From Aureibaculum flavum (GTDB lineage Bacteria; Bacteroidota; Bacteroidia; Flavobacteriales; Flavobacteriaceae), in contig NZ_JAEHFJ010000001.1 of assembly GCF_016406085.1 (NCBI RefSeq), forward strand, positions 62,001-126,000: DNA of 64,000 bases, read 5' to 3'. Positions 46,072-55,153 of the stretch are shown in pieces (position 1 is the stretch's first letter; each line of letters opens with the position of its first letter). A program made the position numbers and the translations under genes. The notes under the pieces are model-generated. The model had not been told where the DNA came from, ran no database searches, and was given only the letters and a program-made list of their open reading frames with translations.

Positions 46072-48783
46072 ATGAAAGCATATATAAACAACATAGCACA
46101 CCCCATAATTCAAGGAGAAACCATACTTGATTTTGTAAGAAGGATTGAAGATAGAAATGCTATTCCTACCATGTGTCAAGATGATAGGCTTGAAAATTTT
46201 GGCTCATGCCGGGTATGTTCTGTTGAAGTAGCAAGACAAAAAGATGGTATTACCAAAACGATGGCCTCTTGCCATACGCCAGTTGCTAACGGTCAATATA
46301 TTTATCACAATACTGATAAAATGAAACGCCTGCGTAAAAATATTGTTGAATTAATCTTGACAGATTACCCTTCTGATAAAATTTTTGCCCCAGATGACAA
46401 AATCCCAACTGAATTCCAAAAAACCATTGCTCAAATAGGAATCCCAAATATCCGATACCCAAAGGGTGATAATCATCTTGATATTGAATCAGATCGGGCA
46501 CATCCGTATATAAAGTCCGACTTATCTCAGTGTATCAATTGTTATCGTTGCGTACGTGCATGCGAAGAAATACAAGGTGAAATGATTTTAAATATGTCGG
46601 GACGTGGTTTCGCTACCAATATAATTAAAGGTTTTGACACCACTTTTGATGAATCTGCCTGTGTCTCTTGCGGTGCTTGTGTACAAACTTGCCCCACTGA
46701 AGCTTTAACAGATACATATGAAACCAAAACACTTATTGCAGATAAAACCGTCCGCACTACTTGTACCTATTGTGGTGTTGGATGTCAGTTAGATGTTTCT
46801 GTGATTGATGGAAAAATTAGAGGTATTCAAGCTCCTGAAACAGCAGAAGTCAATGAAGGGCACACGTGTTTAAAAGGTCGATTTGCTTTTCAATTTTACG
46901 ACCATCCCGATCGTTTACGTGAGCCCATGATTAAGAAAAATGGCAAGTTTGAGATTGTTACATGGAATGAAACTTATGATTTTATAGCTACCAAACTTAT
47001 CCAAATAAAAAATAAATATGGTGTTGATGCTATTGGTGGAATATCATCTTCCAGAGCAACAAACGAAGAGAATTACCTTATGCAAAAAATGATCAGAGTT
47101 GCATTAGGTACAAATAATATTGATGGTTGTGCAAGGGTTTGCCACGCACCTACCGCTTTCGGTATGCAACAGGCATTTGGTACTGGTGCCGCCACCAATT
47201 CTGTTGAAGACTTAAAAGATACTGATGCTATCTTCTTATTTGGTGCCAATCCTGTTAAAGGACATCCAGTTACAGGAGCTAAGATAAAACAAGCATTTAT
47301 GAAAGGGGTTACCTCGATTGTGGTCGACCCTGTAAAAACAAAATTAGCAGATTTAGCAACACATTTCCTTCAAGTTAGACCAGGTACCAACGTTGCTATT
47401 TTAAATATGATTGCTCATTATATTGTTACAGAAAATTTAGTAAATCAAGATTTTATAGATACATATACTGATAAGTATAATGATTTTAAAGATCATGTTA
47501 TTGATTTAGATATGGATGAGTTATCTGAGCTTACAGGTGTTGATAAGGATGTGGTTAAAGCTGCAGCTATTGCTTATGCTAAGGCAGATAGAGCCATGGA
47601 GTTTCACGGTTTAGGAGTTACAGAACATTTTCAAGGTAGCAAAACCGTAATGCTGCTTTCTAATTTAGCAATGATGACAGGAAATGTAGGTAGAAAAGGT
47701 GTTGGATTAAATCCTTTACGTGGACAAAATAACGTACAAGGTGCAGCGGATATGGGTGTACAACCACATCAAGGTGCTGGGTATCTAGATGTAAATGATC
47801 CCAAAATTCAACAATACTATGCCGAAAAATATGGTATTGCTAAAATGCCTGAAAAAGAAGGTTTAAAAATTCCTGACATGTTAGATGCAGCTATTGAAGG
47901 TAAGATAAAAGCCTTATACATTATGGGTGAGGATACAATTATGACAGACCCAAATTCTTATCATAGTATAAAAGCATTTGAAAATTTAGAATTAATTGTG
48001 GTTCAAGAATTATTTATGACCGCCACTTCAGAAATGGCAGATGTAGTTTTACCCGCATCATCTTATTTTGAGAAAAACGGGACATTTACCAATGGAGAAA
48101 GACGTGTGCAACGTGTTAATAAGGTTATTGAACCGATAGGAAACACAAAACCAGATGGTCAAATTATTATTGACATGATGCATAAATTAGGTTATGACCA
48201 ACCCACAGGCTTAACTTATGATGCTGCCAACATAATTGAAGAAATTGCTGATGTTATTCCTTTTATGAAAGGATTGACGTGGGAAGGTCTAGGTACAAAC
48301 GGATTACAATGGCCCATCAAAGAAGATGGTACTGATACGAAAATGTTGCACATTGATGGAGCGTTTAAAAAAGGAAAAGGAACATTTCACCATTTCGATT
48401 TTGAAGAATCACCAGAAATTGTTGAACATGGTGCAAATTATCCTTTTATTTTGACCACGGGTAGAGAATTAGAACACTACAATTCAGGTACGATGACTCG
48501 AAGAACCGATAATCAGAGTATTTTATCTAAAGATTATTTAGAAGTAAACCCTAGAGATGCAAAAATAAAAGGCATTACAGATGAAGATATTGTTCGGATA
48601 TTTTCTGACAGAGGCAGTGTAAATATACCGGTTAAAATATCCAAAAATGTAAAAAAAGGGATTTTAAGAACTACTTTTCATCAACCAGAAGTGTTTATCA
48701 ATATAATAACTGGAAGTGTTGGTGATAAAGAAACGATGACACCTGAATACAAAGTAGTAGCGGTAGATTTTGAAAAAGTTTAA
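46072..48783 (+). CDS. Formate dehydrogenase catalytic (alpha) subunit, Mo/W-bis-MGD, Cys type
   Basis: A 903-residue protein. The N-terminal 2Fe-2S ferredoxin domain has Cys35/46/49/67; two 4Fe-4S sites follow (Cys154/157/160/164 and Cys197/200/203/207). The molybdopterin domain starts with a further 4Fe-4S site (Cys231/234/238 and Cys266 in HTCLKGR). The metal-ligand residue is Cys357 in ARVCHAPTAFG, where E. coli FdhF has selenocysteine, with the following His358. There is no Tat signal, so it is a cytosolic NAD-linked enzyme oxidising formate (or reducing CO2). Its partner is the NuoE-NuoF fusion upstream; fdhD follows within a few bases. Confidence 0.92.
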   Translation: MKAYINNIAHPIIQGETILDFVRRIEDRNAIPTMCQDDRLENFGSCRVCSVEVARQKDGITKTMASCHTPVANGQYIYHNTDKMKRLRKNIVELILTDYPSDKIFAPDDKIPTEFQKTIAQIGIPNIRYPKGDNHLDIESDRAHPYIKSDLSQCINCYRCVRACEEIQGEMILNMSGRGFATNIIKGFDTTFDESACVSCGACVQTCPTEALTDTYETKTLIADKTVRTTCTYCGVGCQLDVSVIDGKIRGIQAPETAEVNEGHTCLKGRFAFQFYDHPDRLREPMIKKNGKFEIVTWNETYDFIATKLIQIKNKYGVDAIGGISSSRATNEENYLMQKMIRVALGTNNIDGCARVCHAPTAFGMQQAFGTGAATNSVEDLKDTDAIFLFGANPVKGHPVTGAKIKQAFMKGVTSIVVDPVKTKLADLATHFLQVRPGTNVAILNMIAHYIVTENLVNQDFIDTYTDKYNDFKDHVIDLDMDELSELTGVDKDVVKAAAIAYAKADRAMEFHGLGVTEHFQGSKTVMLLSNLAMMTGNVGRKGVGLNPLRGQNNVQGAADMGVQPHQGAGYLDVNDPKIQQYYAEKYGIAKMPEKEGLKIPDMLDAAIEGKIKALYIMGEDTIMTDPNSYHSIKAFENLELIVVQELFMTATSEMADVVLPASSYFEKNGTFTNGERRVQRVNKVIEPIGNTKPDGQIIIDMMHKLGYDQPTGLTYDAANIIEEIADVIPFMKGLTWEGLGTNGLQWPIKEDGTDTKMLHIDGAFKKGKGTFHHFDFEESPEIVEHGANYPFILTTGRELEHYNSGTMTRRTDNQSILSKDYLEVNPRDAKIKGITDEDIVRIFSDRGSVNIPVKISKNVKKGILRTTFHQPEVFINIITGSVGDKETMTPEYKVVAVDFEKV

Positions 48784-48793
48784 AGGATCAATT

Positions 48794-49567
48794 ATGCCCA
48801 CATTTAACTACGAAACCTTTAAAGTTAAAGGTACAACTGCAAAAAAGGTATTAGACACCCTTGTGGTTGAAGCTGCTTTACAAATAAATATAAATAACGA
48901 AGCATATACGGTGGTAATGAGAACACCTGGTGACGACAATGCACTTATCAGAGGTTTATTATATGCAGAAGACATCTATAAAAAACCTGAAAACATTGAT
49001 GTAAAGGTTATTGAAACACAAGAAAATGGGTTTTGCATTATAAATGCAACCATTTCGAAAGAAAAACTAGGAAAAGGTTATTTAAACAAACGCACCTTAC
49101 TATCAGTATCATCATGCGGTATCTGTGGCAAACAAAAAATTGACGATATAAAAGTTACTGGTGATAAACTTATAAAAGAAGTTTCTGTAACCCCACATCA
49201 ATTGGAAAAATTACTTCTTCAAATGCAAAAACATCAAGATGTATTCGACAGAACAGGCGGTTCACATGCCGCGGCTATTTTTAATAATAAACATGAAATG
49301 ATTGCTGTGCATGAAGATATTGGCAGACACAATGCTGTTGATAAAGTAATTGGCAGCTTGTTAGATCAAGACAAATTAAAAGAAGCTTCACTGTTAATGG
49401 TGAGTGGAAGGGTCTCTTACGAAATCATATCAAAGGCATTTATAGCACATATCCCAACTGTAGTGTCAGTATCCGCTAGCTCTTCATTAGCTGTTGATTT
49501 TGCTAAAGAATTTGGAATAAAACTTATTGGCTTTTGCAGAGGCGATAATGCCACCTATTATACGTAA
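48794..49567 (+). CDS. fdhD: Formate dehydrogenase accessory sulfurtransferase FdhD
   Basis: A 257-residue protein from the ATG at 48794. An upstream TTG at 48770, inside the alpha-subunit stop region, would add eight residues and is less likely. The sulfur-carrying CxxC pair is Cys108/Cys111 in SVSSCGICGK. DIGRHNAVDKVIG and SGRVSYEIISKA are family markers. FdhD passes sulfur from a cysteine desulfurase to the molybdenum cofactor of formate dehydrogenase, so its place ten bases after the alpha-subunit stop confirms that enzyme's identity. Confidence 0.93.
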   Translation: MPTFNYETFKVKGTTAKKVLDTLVVEAALQININNEAYTVVMRTPGDDNALIRGLLYAEDIYKKPENIDVKVIETQENGFCIINATISKEKLGKGYLNKRTLLSVSSCGICGKQKIDDIKVTGDKLIKEVSVTPHQLEKLLLQMQKHQDVFDRTGGSHAAAIFNNKHEMIAVHEDIGRHNAVDKVIGSLLDQDKLKEASLLMVSGRVSYEIISKAFIAHIPTVVSVSASSSLAVDFAKEFGIKLIGFCRGDNATYYT

Positions 49568-49610
49568 CATAATACAAGTCCTCTTTTAAATAAATTTTAA
49601 AAATCAGAAA

Positions 49611-50564
49611 TTACGCATTAAAAACTCCCATACTATCGTATTTATCCATGCGTTCTTTAATTAATTTTTTAATGGTAAGCTTGCTTAATTCGGCATAGGT
49701 TTTAACAATTTGCTTCTCTACAATTGCAAAAGCTTCAGCTCTATTACTATGTGCTCCGCCAAAAGGTTCTTTGATAATACCATCAATAAGACCTTGCTTT
49801 TTCATGTCTTTAGCTGTTAACTTTAATGACTCTGCAGCTTCTTCTTTATGATCCCAACTACGCCATAAAATTGACGAACAAGATTCAGGTGAAATCACCG
49901 TATACCAAGTATTTTCCATCATATATACTCTATCTCCTACTCCAATTCCAACTGCACCTCCAGAAGCTCCTTCACCAATAACAATTGATATGATAGGCGT
50001 CTTTAAAATGGTCATTTCAAAAATATTTCTAGCAATCGCTTCACCTTGCCCACGTTCTTCGGCTTCTAAACCAGGATAAGCACCAGGAGTATCAATCAAC
50101 GTGACTACAGGAATACCAAATTTTTCAGCCATTTTCATCAATCGTAAAGCTTTACGATACCCTTCAGGGTTTGCCATTCCGAAATTTCTAAACTGACGTG
50201 TTTTGGTATTAAATCCCTTTTGTTGACCAATAAACATATACGATTGATCACCAATCTTTCCTAAACCACCAATCATGGCTTTATCATCTTTTACATTTCT
50301 ATCACCGTGTAACTCCATAAAAGTACCTTTTGTCAATGCTTTTATAAAGTCTAATGTATAGGGTCTAGAAGGGTGCCTTGATAATTGAACACGCTGCCAA
50401 GCAGTCAGATTTTTATAAATATCTGTACGTGTTTTTACTAATTTATTTTCTATCTGCTCACAAGTTTCTGTAACATCTACATCACTTTCCTTACCTATAA
50501 TCAAGCATTTAGATAGCTGTTCTTCTAATTCTTGTATAGGTTGTTCAAAATCTAAGTATTCCAT
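49611..50564 (-). CDS. accA: Acetyl-CoA carboxylase carboxyltransferase subunit alpha
   Basis: A 317-residue protein of normal length from the ATG at 50562-50564 ([16 protein letters not shown]); an ATG three codons earlier is less typical. Motifs are [50 protein letters not shown] and [14 protein letters not shown], the crotonase-fold core of the alpha carboxyltransferase. With AccD it transfers CO2 from biotin to acetyl-CoA for fatty-acid synthesis. It is single and convergent with fdhD; no accD is in the window. Confidence 0.96.
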   Translation of the reverse strand: MEYLDFEQPIQELEEQLSKCLIIGKESDVDVTETCEQIENKLVKTRTDIYKNLTAWQRVQLSRHPSRPYTLDFIKALTKGTFMELHGDRNVKDDKAMIGGLGKIGDQSYMFIGQQKGFNTKTRQFRNFGMANPEGYRKALRLMKMAEKFGIPVVTLIDTPGAYPGLEAEERGQGEAIARNIFEMTILKTPIISIVIGEGASGGAVGIGVGDRVYMMENTWYTVISPESCSSILWRSWDHKEEAAESLKLTAKDMKKQGLIDGIIKEPFGGAHSNRAEAFAIVEKQIVKTYAELSKLTIKKLIKERMDKYDSMGVFNA

Positions 50565-50687
50565 AAAACTCATTTAGTTGATAATACAAATATATAGAAA
50601 CTATTTTACCAACTAATAAAACTGTGAAAAAATACTTTAAATGATTTATTATCAAGTTATACTTTATGAACTATTGTTACATTTGCA

Positions 50688-50695
50688 AAAGCAAT
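50688..50695 (+). promoter_or_regulatory. Candidate -7 box (TACATTTG) of the phosphoribosyltransferase gene
   Basis: An exact TAnnTTTG match 51 bases before the ATG. No TTG is seen at the usual -33 spacing. Confidence 0.4.
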
Positions 50696-50746
50696 GTTTA
50701 GAAAAATACAAATCATTATCTTTGATTTTCATAAAACCTTTAATTA

Positions 50747-51244
50747 ATGGAGCGTTCAATTATACTTAACAATACGGAAATTCAACATAAAATTAGAAGA
50801 ATGGCTTTTCAGATTTATGAATCTAATGCCAATCAAAAAGAAGTTGTTATCGCTGGAATTGCAAATAATGGATTTGTTTTAGCGAATAAAATAAAAACAA
50901 TTTTAGAAGAAATTTCACCAATCAAAGCGACTGTTTGCGAAGTGATTATTAACAAGAAAAAACCATTAAGCCGCGTTGAAACTTCAATTCCCGAAAGTGA
51001 TTATAAAAATAAATCATTAATCTTGGTAGATGATGTTTTAAACTCAGGAACTACGTTAATGTACGCCGTTAAACATTTTCTAGACGTACCGTTAAAGCAA
51101 TTTAAAACTGCGGTATTGGTAAATAGAAACCATAAAAAGTATCCTATAAAGGCAGATTTCAAAGGACTATCACTTTCTACTTCGATACAAGAACATATAG
51201 CTGTTGAAATTGAAGGCGATAAAATGATTGCTTATTTAGATTAA
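50747..51244 (+). CDS. PyrR-like phosphoribosyltransferase
   Basis: A 165-residue type I phosphoribosyltransferase. The PRPP loop LILVDDVLNSGTTL spans 91-104 and the flexible-loop region has KKKPLSRVETSIP. The length and pattern resemble PyrR/hypoxanthine-type proteins, and Bacteroidota carry such short proteins of uncertain substrate. No pyrimidine genes adjoin it, so regulation of pyr genes is not suggested by context. A role in nucleobase salvage is inferred. It is convergent with aroK. Confidence 0.78.
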   Translation: MERSIILNNTEIQHKIRRMAFQIYESNANQKEVVIAGIANNGFVLANKIKTILEEISPIKATVCEVIINKKKPLSRVETSIPESDYKNKSLILVDDVLNSGTTLMYAVKHFLDVPLKQFKTAVLVNRNHKKYPIKADFKGLSLSTSIQEHIAVEIEGDKMIAYLD

Positions 51245-51327
51245 TATAGTGCCCTTTTTGCCATTTAAACTTGCCAGGATGATTAATACTTCTTGTAAGC
51301 TATTCTATTCCTATAGAAGGATATACT

Positions 51328-51867
51328 TTAATGCTTTTTTAAAGCTGGATCATCTAAACGAATCAATATCTCTTCAGCAATTTCGTCCATACCTTTATTA
51401 TCAATTAAAACAGCATGTTGTGCTTGTTGGTAATACGCGGTACGTTCAAATAAATGTTTCGCAATAAACTCTTTTAGTTTTTCATTTGGTATTGCCGATA
51501 TTAAGGGTCTACTTTCTTTATTCTCAGCTTTTGATAATATATTATAGGTGTTTTGCAATGACGATTTTAAATAAACAGAAGTTGAAAATTCATTAACTAA
51601 ATCTATATTTTTTCCATAACAAGGTGTTCCACCTCCTAAAGCGAGCACAAAAGATTCTTCATTTTTCAATAATTCTTCTAAAAACTGTGTCTCTTTTTTA
51701 CGAAAATAGATCTCTCCTTTCGTTTTAAAAAGCTCAACAATACTCAAATTTTCCTTTTTTTCGATGAAATCATCCAAATCGATGAAGGGAATTTGCACTT
51801 TTTTGGCAATAATTCTTCCAATTGAGGACTTTCCACTTGCCATATATCCAATAAAAACTAACTTCAT
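51328..51867 (-). CDS. aroK: Shikimate kinase
   Basis: A 179-residue P-loop kinase: Walker A GYMASGKSS (about 7-15), shikimate-binding Asp in DLDDFIE (31-37), the GGGTPCYG segment (about 78-85) and a lid region with Arg (ESRPLIS). It phosphorylates shikimate in chorismate and aromatic amino-acid synthesis. It is single; tRNA genes lie about 130 bases upstream in the opposite orientation. Confidence 0.93.
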   Translation of the reverse strand: MKLVFIGYMASGKSSIGRIIAKKVQIPFIDLDDFIEKKENLSIVELFKTKGEIYFRKKETQFLEELLKNEESFVLALGGGTPCYGKNIDLVNEFSTSVYLKSSLQNTYNILSKAENKESRPLISAIPNEKLKEFIAKHLFERTAYYQQAQHAVLIDNKGMDEIAEEILIRLDDPALKKH

Positions 51868-51993
51868 AAAAACTTATTTGTCTTATAATATGTAGGTTAC
51901 AAATATCGTGTAAATTTTTTTTAAAAATAGCTTGCAGAATAAATATTAGATATTATATTTGCAACCGCAATCACAAAGATATGCAATTACAAT

Positions 51994-52069
51994 GACCTGG
52001 TAGCTCAGTTGGTAGAGCATCTCCCTTTTAAGGAGAGGGTCCTGGGTTCGAGCCCCAGCCCGGTCACCA
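51994..52069 (+). tRNA. tRNA-Lys (anticodon TTT)
   Basis: A full cloverleaf: acceptor GACCTGG with CCCGGTC (one G-T pair), D-arm GCTC/GAGC, anticodon arm TCTCC-CTTTTAA-GGAGA giving TTT, T-arm CCTGG/CCCAG-type stem with GTTCGAG loop, discriminator A and an encoded CCA at 52067-52069. Confidence 0.97.
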
Positions 52070-52078
52070 TTTATTATC

Positions 52079-52113
52079 AAAAAAGTTAAGCTATTTTAGC
52101 TTAACTTTTTTTT
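52079..52113 (+). terminator. Terminator between tRNA-Lys and tRNA-Leu
   Basis: A ten-base stem AGTTAAGCTA with a three-base loop, extended by A-run/T-run pairs and ending in eight T residues. It makes the two tRNA genes separate transcripts, or attenuates the second. Confidence 0.85.
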
Positions 52114-52119
52114 GTTTAG

Positions 52120-52203
52120 GCACATGTGGCGGAATTGGTAGACGCGTTAGCTTGAGGGGTTAATGTCCATTTGGACGTGCAGGTTCAACTCCTGTCATGT
52201 GCA
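52120..52203 (+). tRNA. tRNA-Leu (anticodon GAG)
   Basis: A class II tRNA with acceptor GCACATG/CATGTGC, D-arm GCGG...GCG, anticodon arm TTAGC-TTGAGGG-GTTAA giving GAG, a variable arm TGTCCATTTGGACG and T-arm CAGGTTCAACTCCTG. Discriminator A; the CCA end is not encoded (the DNA continues CAAAG), unlike the tRNA-Lys just upstream. Confidence 0.95.
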
Positions 52204-52379
52204 CAAAGTTTTTTTTGTATATTAAAGAAGTTAAATTACCTTTATTTTACTGTTTAAATTTAATTGAACTTTAGCAAGATCTAATAAACAATTAAAATAA
52301 AATGTTAATTTATTACAAACGGTACCTTTTTTGTAATCCTTTTAAAAATAATTTATTTAATTATTAGTATTATTGCCTT

Positions 52380-53216
52380 ATGCAAAAACTATTACCCACT
52401 TTACTTTCTCTTTTTTTGTTTGTTAGCTTTTTAAATGCTCAAGATAAAGAAGTTTCAGACACACAGAGCCCTGTTAAAATCTTAAAAGGTAGAATTATTG
52501 ATGTAAATGACAAAACGGCCTTACAAAGTGCCAATATTGTTAATTTAAATACCGCAGTAGGTACAATTACAAATTCAAATGGTAATTTTGAAATTCCTGC
52601 TCATGCAAATGACACTTTACACATTTCCTATCTGGGTTACCAATCCATAAAATTAAAAATCACGAATGATTTACTTAGAGGAAATGAGTTAGAAATTGCG
52701 ATTCATGAAAAAACAATAGATATAGACGAAGTAACGGTAAAAGCTCATAATTTGATAGGGGTTTTAGAAATAGATGCAAAAAATGTACCTATGGATAAAT
52801 TTTCTAGAATTCACATTGAAGGATTGCCACAAACCTATGAAATAGGAAAACCTCAAGGTAAAGAATATACAGGTGTTGGAGGAGCTTTGTTTAATCCTGT
52901 TGACTTTTGGTATACTAAGTTTGGTAAAAAACCAAAAGAACTTAAAAAACTAAGGAAACTAAAAGAGCAAGATAACTCTCGCGACATGATGGAAGGAAAC
53001 TTCAGTAGAGAGATCCTAATGGATTATATGGACATGAGTAGGAAAGAGCTTGATGACTTATTAAAAGAATGTAATTACTCTTCCAGTTTCACAAAAAAAG
53101 CTAGCGATTTACAGATCATTGAAGCGGTGTTAGAATGCTATGAGAATTACAGAGCTATAAAAGAAGGGACGGTCTCTAAAGAAAAGGTAAGGGTTAATAA
53201 CCAAGAGAAGAATTAA
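52380..53216 (+). CDS. Exported protein with a carboxypeptidase-D-regulatory-like domain
   Basis: A 278-residue protein with a signal peptide (about 1-20, ending FLNAQ). Residues about 33-115 are the CarboxypepD_reg-like beta-sandwich usual at the N terminus of TonB-dependent receptors (LKGRIIDVNDKTALQSANIV, GTITNSNGNFEIPA, LHISYLGYQSIKLKI), but no plug or barrel follows. The remaining 160 residues are charged and helical (KKPKELKKLRKLKEQ, YMDMSRKELDDLLKECNYSS). Such proteins are common in Bacteroidota, often facing the periplasm, without an assigned role. It ends at a strong hairpin shared with the SPFH gene. Confidence 0.75.
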   Translation: MQKLLPTLLSLFLFVSFLNAQDKEVSDTQSPVKILKGRIIDVNDKTALQSANIVNLNTAVGTITNSNGNFEIPAHANDTLHISYLGYQSIKLKITNDLLRGNELEIAIHEKTIDIDEVTVKAHNLIGVLEIDAKNVPMDKFSRIHIEGLPQTYEIGKPQGKEYTGVGGALFNPVDFWYTKFGKKPKELKKLRKLKEQDNSRDMMEGNFSREILMDYMDMSRKELDDLLKECNYSSSFTKKASDLQIIEAVLECYENYRAIKEGTVSKEKVRVNNQEKN

Positions 53217-53246
53217 GAACCCACGTTTTCGGTAAATATATAAACA

Positions 53247-53277
53247 AAAAAAAGGAGGTCAATTGACCTCCTTTTTT
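53247..53277. terminator. Bidirectional terminator
   Basis: The palindrome AGGAGGTCAATTGACCTCCT, flanked by an A-run on the left and a T-run on the right, lies between convergent genes ending at 53216 and 53302. Confidence 0.88.
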
Positions 53278-53301
53278 TGTTTACTGTTTAGAATTTTTCA
53301 C

Positions 53302-54129
53302 CTAATTGTTTCCTAATATAAGAGGTAAACCATCTTTACTACTTCCTACAATAACAACCTTCGAATTTGGAGATTTAGATAATTCTAAGGTAGCTTCAAT
53401 ACCTTTATCTTGTAATATTTTATCCGTTAGTGACGCACTCAATATTTTATTAGCATCTGCTTTACCTTGTGCTTCAATAATTTGGCGTTGAGCTTCTTTA
53501 TCGGCTGTAACTAGTCTAAATTCATATTCTAAGGACTCTTGTTCTTGTTTTAATTTACGCTCAATAGCATCTTTAATGGTTGTAGGTAACGTTACATCTC
53601 TTACCAAGATTTCATTAATTAAAATATGCTGATTGTCTATAATTTTTTTACTTTCCTCAAAAATCTCTAATTGTATCGCATCCCTTTTACTAGAGTACAA
53701 CTGCTCTGGTGTATATCGACCAACAACACTTCTCGCCGCCGAACGAATAGTCGGTAACAATATTCTATTTAAATAATCAGTTCCAATTTGTTGATGAAGT
53801 TTTCCTAACTCTGGCACTTCTGGTTGATACCAAATTGAAGTTTCTAATTGAATATCTAGTCCATTAGAAGATAATACTTTCATTTTTTCAAATGCCTCTT
53901 GTCTTCTTATTTCATAAACATATACTTTATTCCATGGTGCTACAACATGAAACCCCTCGCCCATCGCTGGCTCATCGGTTACCACACCTCCACCAAAGCG
54001 TTTCCAAAGTACTCCAGCCTCACCGGCATCTACAGTTACAAAAGATTTAGAAAAAAATATTATGGCTATAATTACTAAAAATATAATTGGTAAAATTGCC
54101 TTGGGTAATTGTAATTGATTACTACTCAT
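53302..54129 (-). CDS. Prohibitin/SPFH-family membrane protein
   Basis: A 275-residue protein: a short cytosolic N terminus, a transmembrane helix (about 10-28), an SPFH/band-7 domain (about 28-190: VDAGEAGVLWKRFGGGV, LETSIWYQPEVPELG, VGRYTPEQLYSSKRDAI) and a C-terminal coiled coil (about 190-245). It resembles prohibitin-type HflC/HflK relatives, which form ring or scaffold assemblies in the membrane, often with proteases or in lipid microdomains. No nfeD or ftsH adjoins it, so the partner is not known. Confidence 0.85.
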   Translation of the reverse strand: MSSNQLQLPKAILPIIFLVIIAIIFFSKSFVTVDAGEAGVLWKRFGGGVVTDEPAMGEGFHVVAPWNKVYVYEIRRQEAFEKMKVLSSNGLDIQLETSIWYQPEVPELGKLHQQIGTDYLNRILLPTIRSAARSVVGRYTPEQLYSSKRDAIQLEIFEESKKIIDNQHILINEILVRDVTLPTTIKDAIERKLKQEQESLEYEFRLVTADKEAQRQIIEAQGKADANKILSASLTDKILQDKGIEATLELSKSPNSKVVIVGSSKDGLPLILGNN

Positions 54130-54203
54130 CGTATTTCGTTTTTTTTATTAAATAATAGTCTATTTTCTTCAAATTTACGATTTTAAAACCATTTCAGAGA
54201 GCT

Positions 54204-55097
54204 TTAACACTTGTCTTTATATTCACAATCCTCAATTGATGAATCTAATTCTAGCGTGATATGTTCTAAATCAAATTCATCATGTAGCAATTTCCTTACT
54301 TTCTTTTTTATAGTGGCTGTTTCTACTAAGGTCAGTAAATCGTTATTCAATGTAAGATGAACCGTACATAAGTTATATTCACCATCTAAACTCCATATAT
54401 GACAATCGTGAATTTCAGTAATTTCTGATAACATTTTTAATTTTTCCCGTACAGCATCTGATGACACATCTCTAGGTGTTCCTTGTAAAATTACGAGTAA
54501 AGCATCTTTTACATTCTTATAAACGTTAAAAAGGATAAAGAGAGCTATTAAAAGAGATAAGATAGGATCTAGAATTGGCACATCCCAAAACTGCATTACA
54601 ATGCTCGCTATCAATACAGCTACCCAACCCAATACATCTTCCAACAAATGAAGTGATACTACGCGTTCGTTTAATGACTTGCCTTGTTGCAGCTTAAATA
54701 CTGCCGCTCCATTGACTATTACTCCTAAAATAGCCAACCACATCATTCCATTGGCATCGGCTTGCTGTGGATCTATTATTCCATATATAGCTTCTCTAAT
54801 TATAAAAATGGAACCTACTACCAAAACTATTGAATTGATAATTGCCCCTAATAAGGAAAATCTTCTATACCCATAAGAATACTTTTTAGTAGCCTTTCTA
54901 TTAGATAATTTTTGAAAATACCATGAAAGTCCTAAACTAAAGCTATCGCCTAAATCATGCAACGCATCTGAAGTGATAGCCAAACTATTGGTATAAATAC
55001 CGCCAATAAATTCTATGATAGTGAATGATAAATTTAGAAAAAAAGCAACTTTTATATTTTCTGTATTGTGATGATGATGAGAATGGTTGTGTGCCAT
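54204..55097 (-). CDS. Cation diffusion facilitator (CzcD/ZitB-type metal exporter)
   Basis: A 297-residue transporter. A His-rich N terminus (AHNHSHHHHN, residues 2-11) can bind zinc or a similar metal. Six transmembrane helices follow, with the transport-site pattern SDALHDLGDSFSLG (about 43-56) in helix 2 and HLLEDVLGWVAVL (about 149-161) in helix 5, and a cytosolic C-terminal domain (about 205-290, IHDCHIWSLDGEYNLCTVHL). It exports divalent metal, most likely zinc, in exchange for protons. It is a single gene with no regulator beside it. Confidence 0.92.
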   Translation of the reverse strand: MAHNHSHHHHNTENIKVAFFLNLSFTIIEFIGGIYTNSLAITSDALHDLGDSFSLGLSWYFQKLSNRKATKKYSYGYRRFSLLGAIINSIVLVVGSIFIIREAIYGIIDPQQADANGMMWLAILGVIVNGAAVFKLQQGKSLNERVVSLHLLEDVLGWVAVLIASIVMQFWDVPILDPILSLLIALFILFNVYKNVKDALLVILQGTPRDVSSDAVREKLKMLSEITEIHDCHIWSLDGEYNLCTVHLTLNNDLLTLVETATIKKKVRKLLHDEFDLEHITLELDSSIEDCEYKDKC

Positions 55098-55153
55098 AAG
55101 TCCTTATTTTTATAACAAGACGTCAATTGTTTGTGAAAGATGCAAAATCGAGC

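Noticed and set aside
46286-46757. Minus-strand frames inside the formate dehydrogenase gene
   Set aside because: They are opposite the conserved iron-sulfur-binding region and have no independent support.
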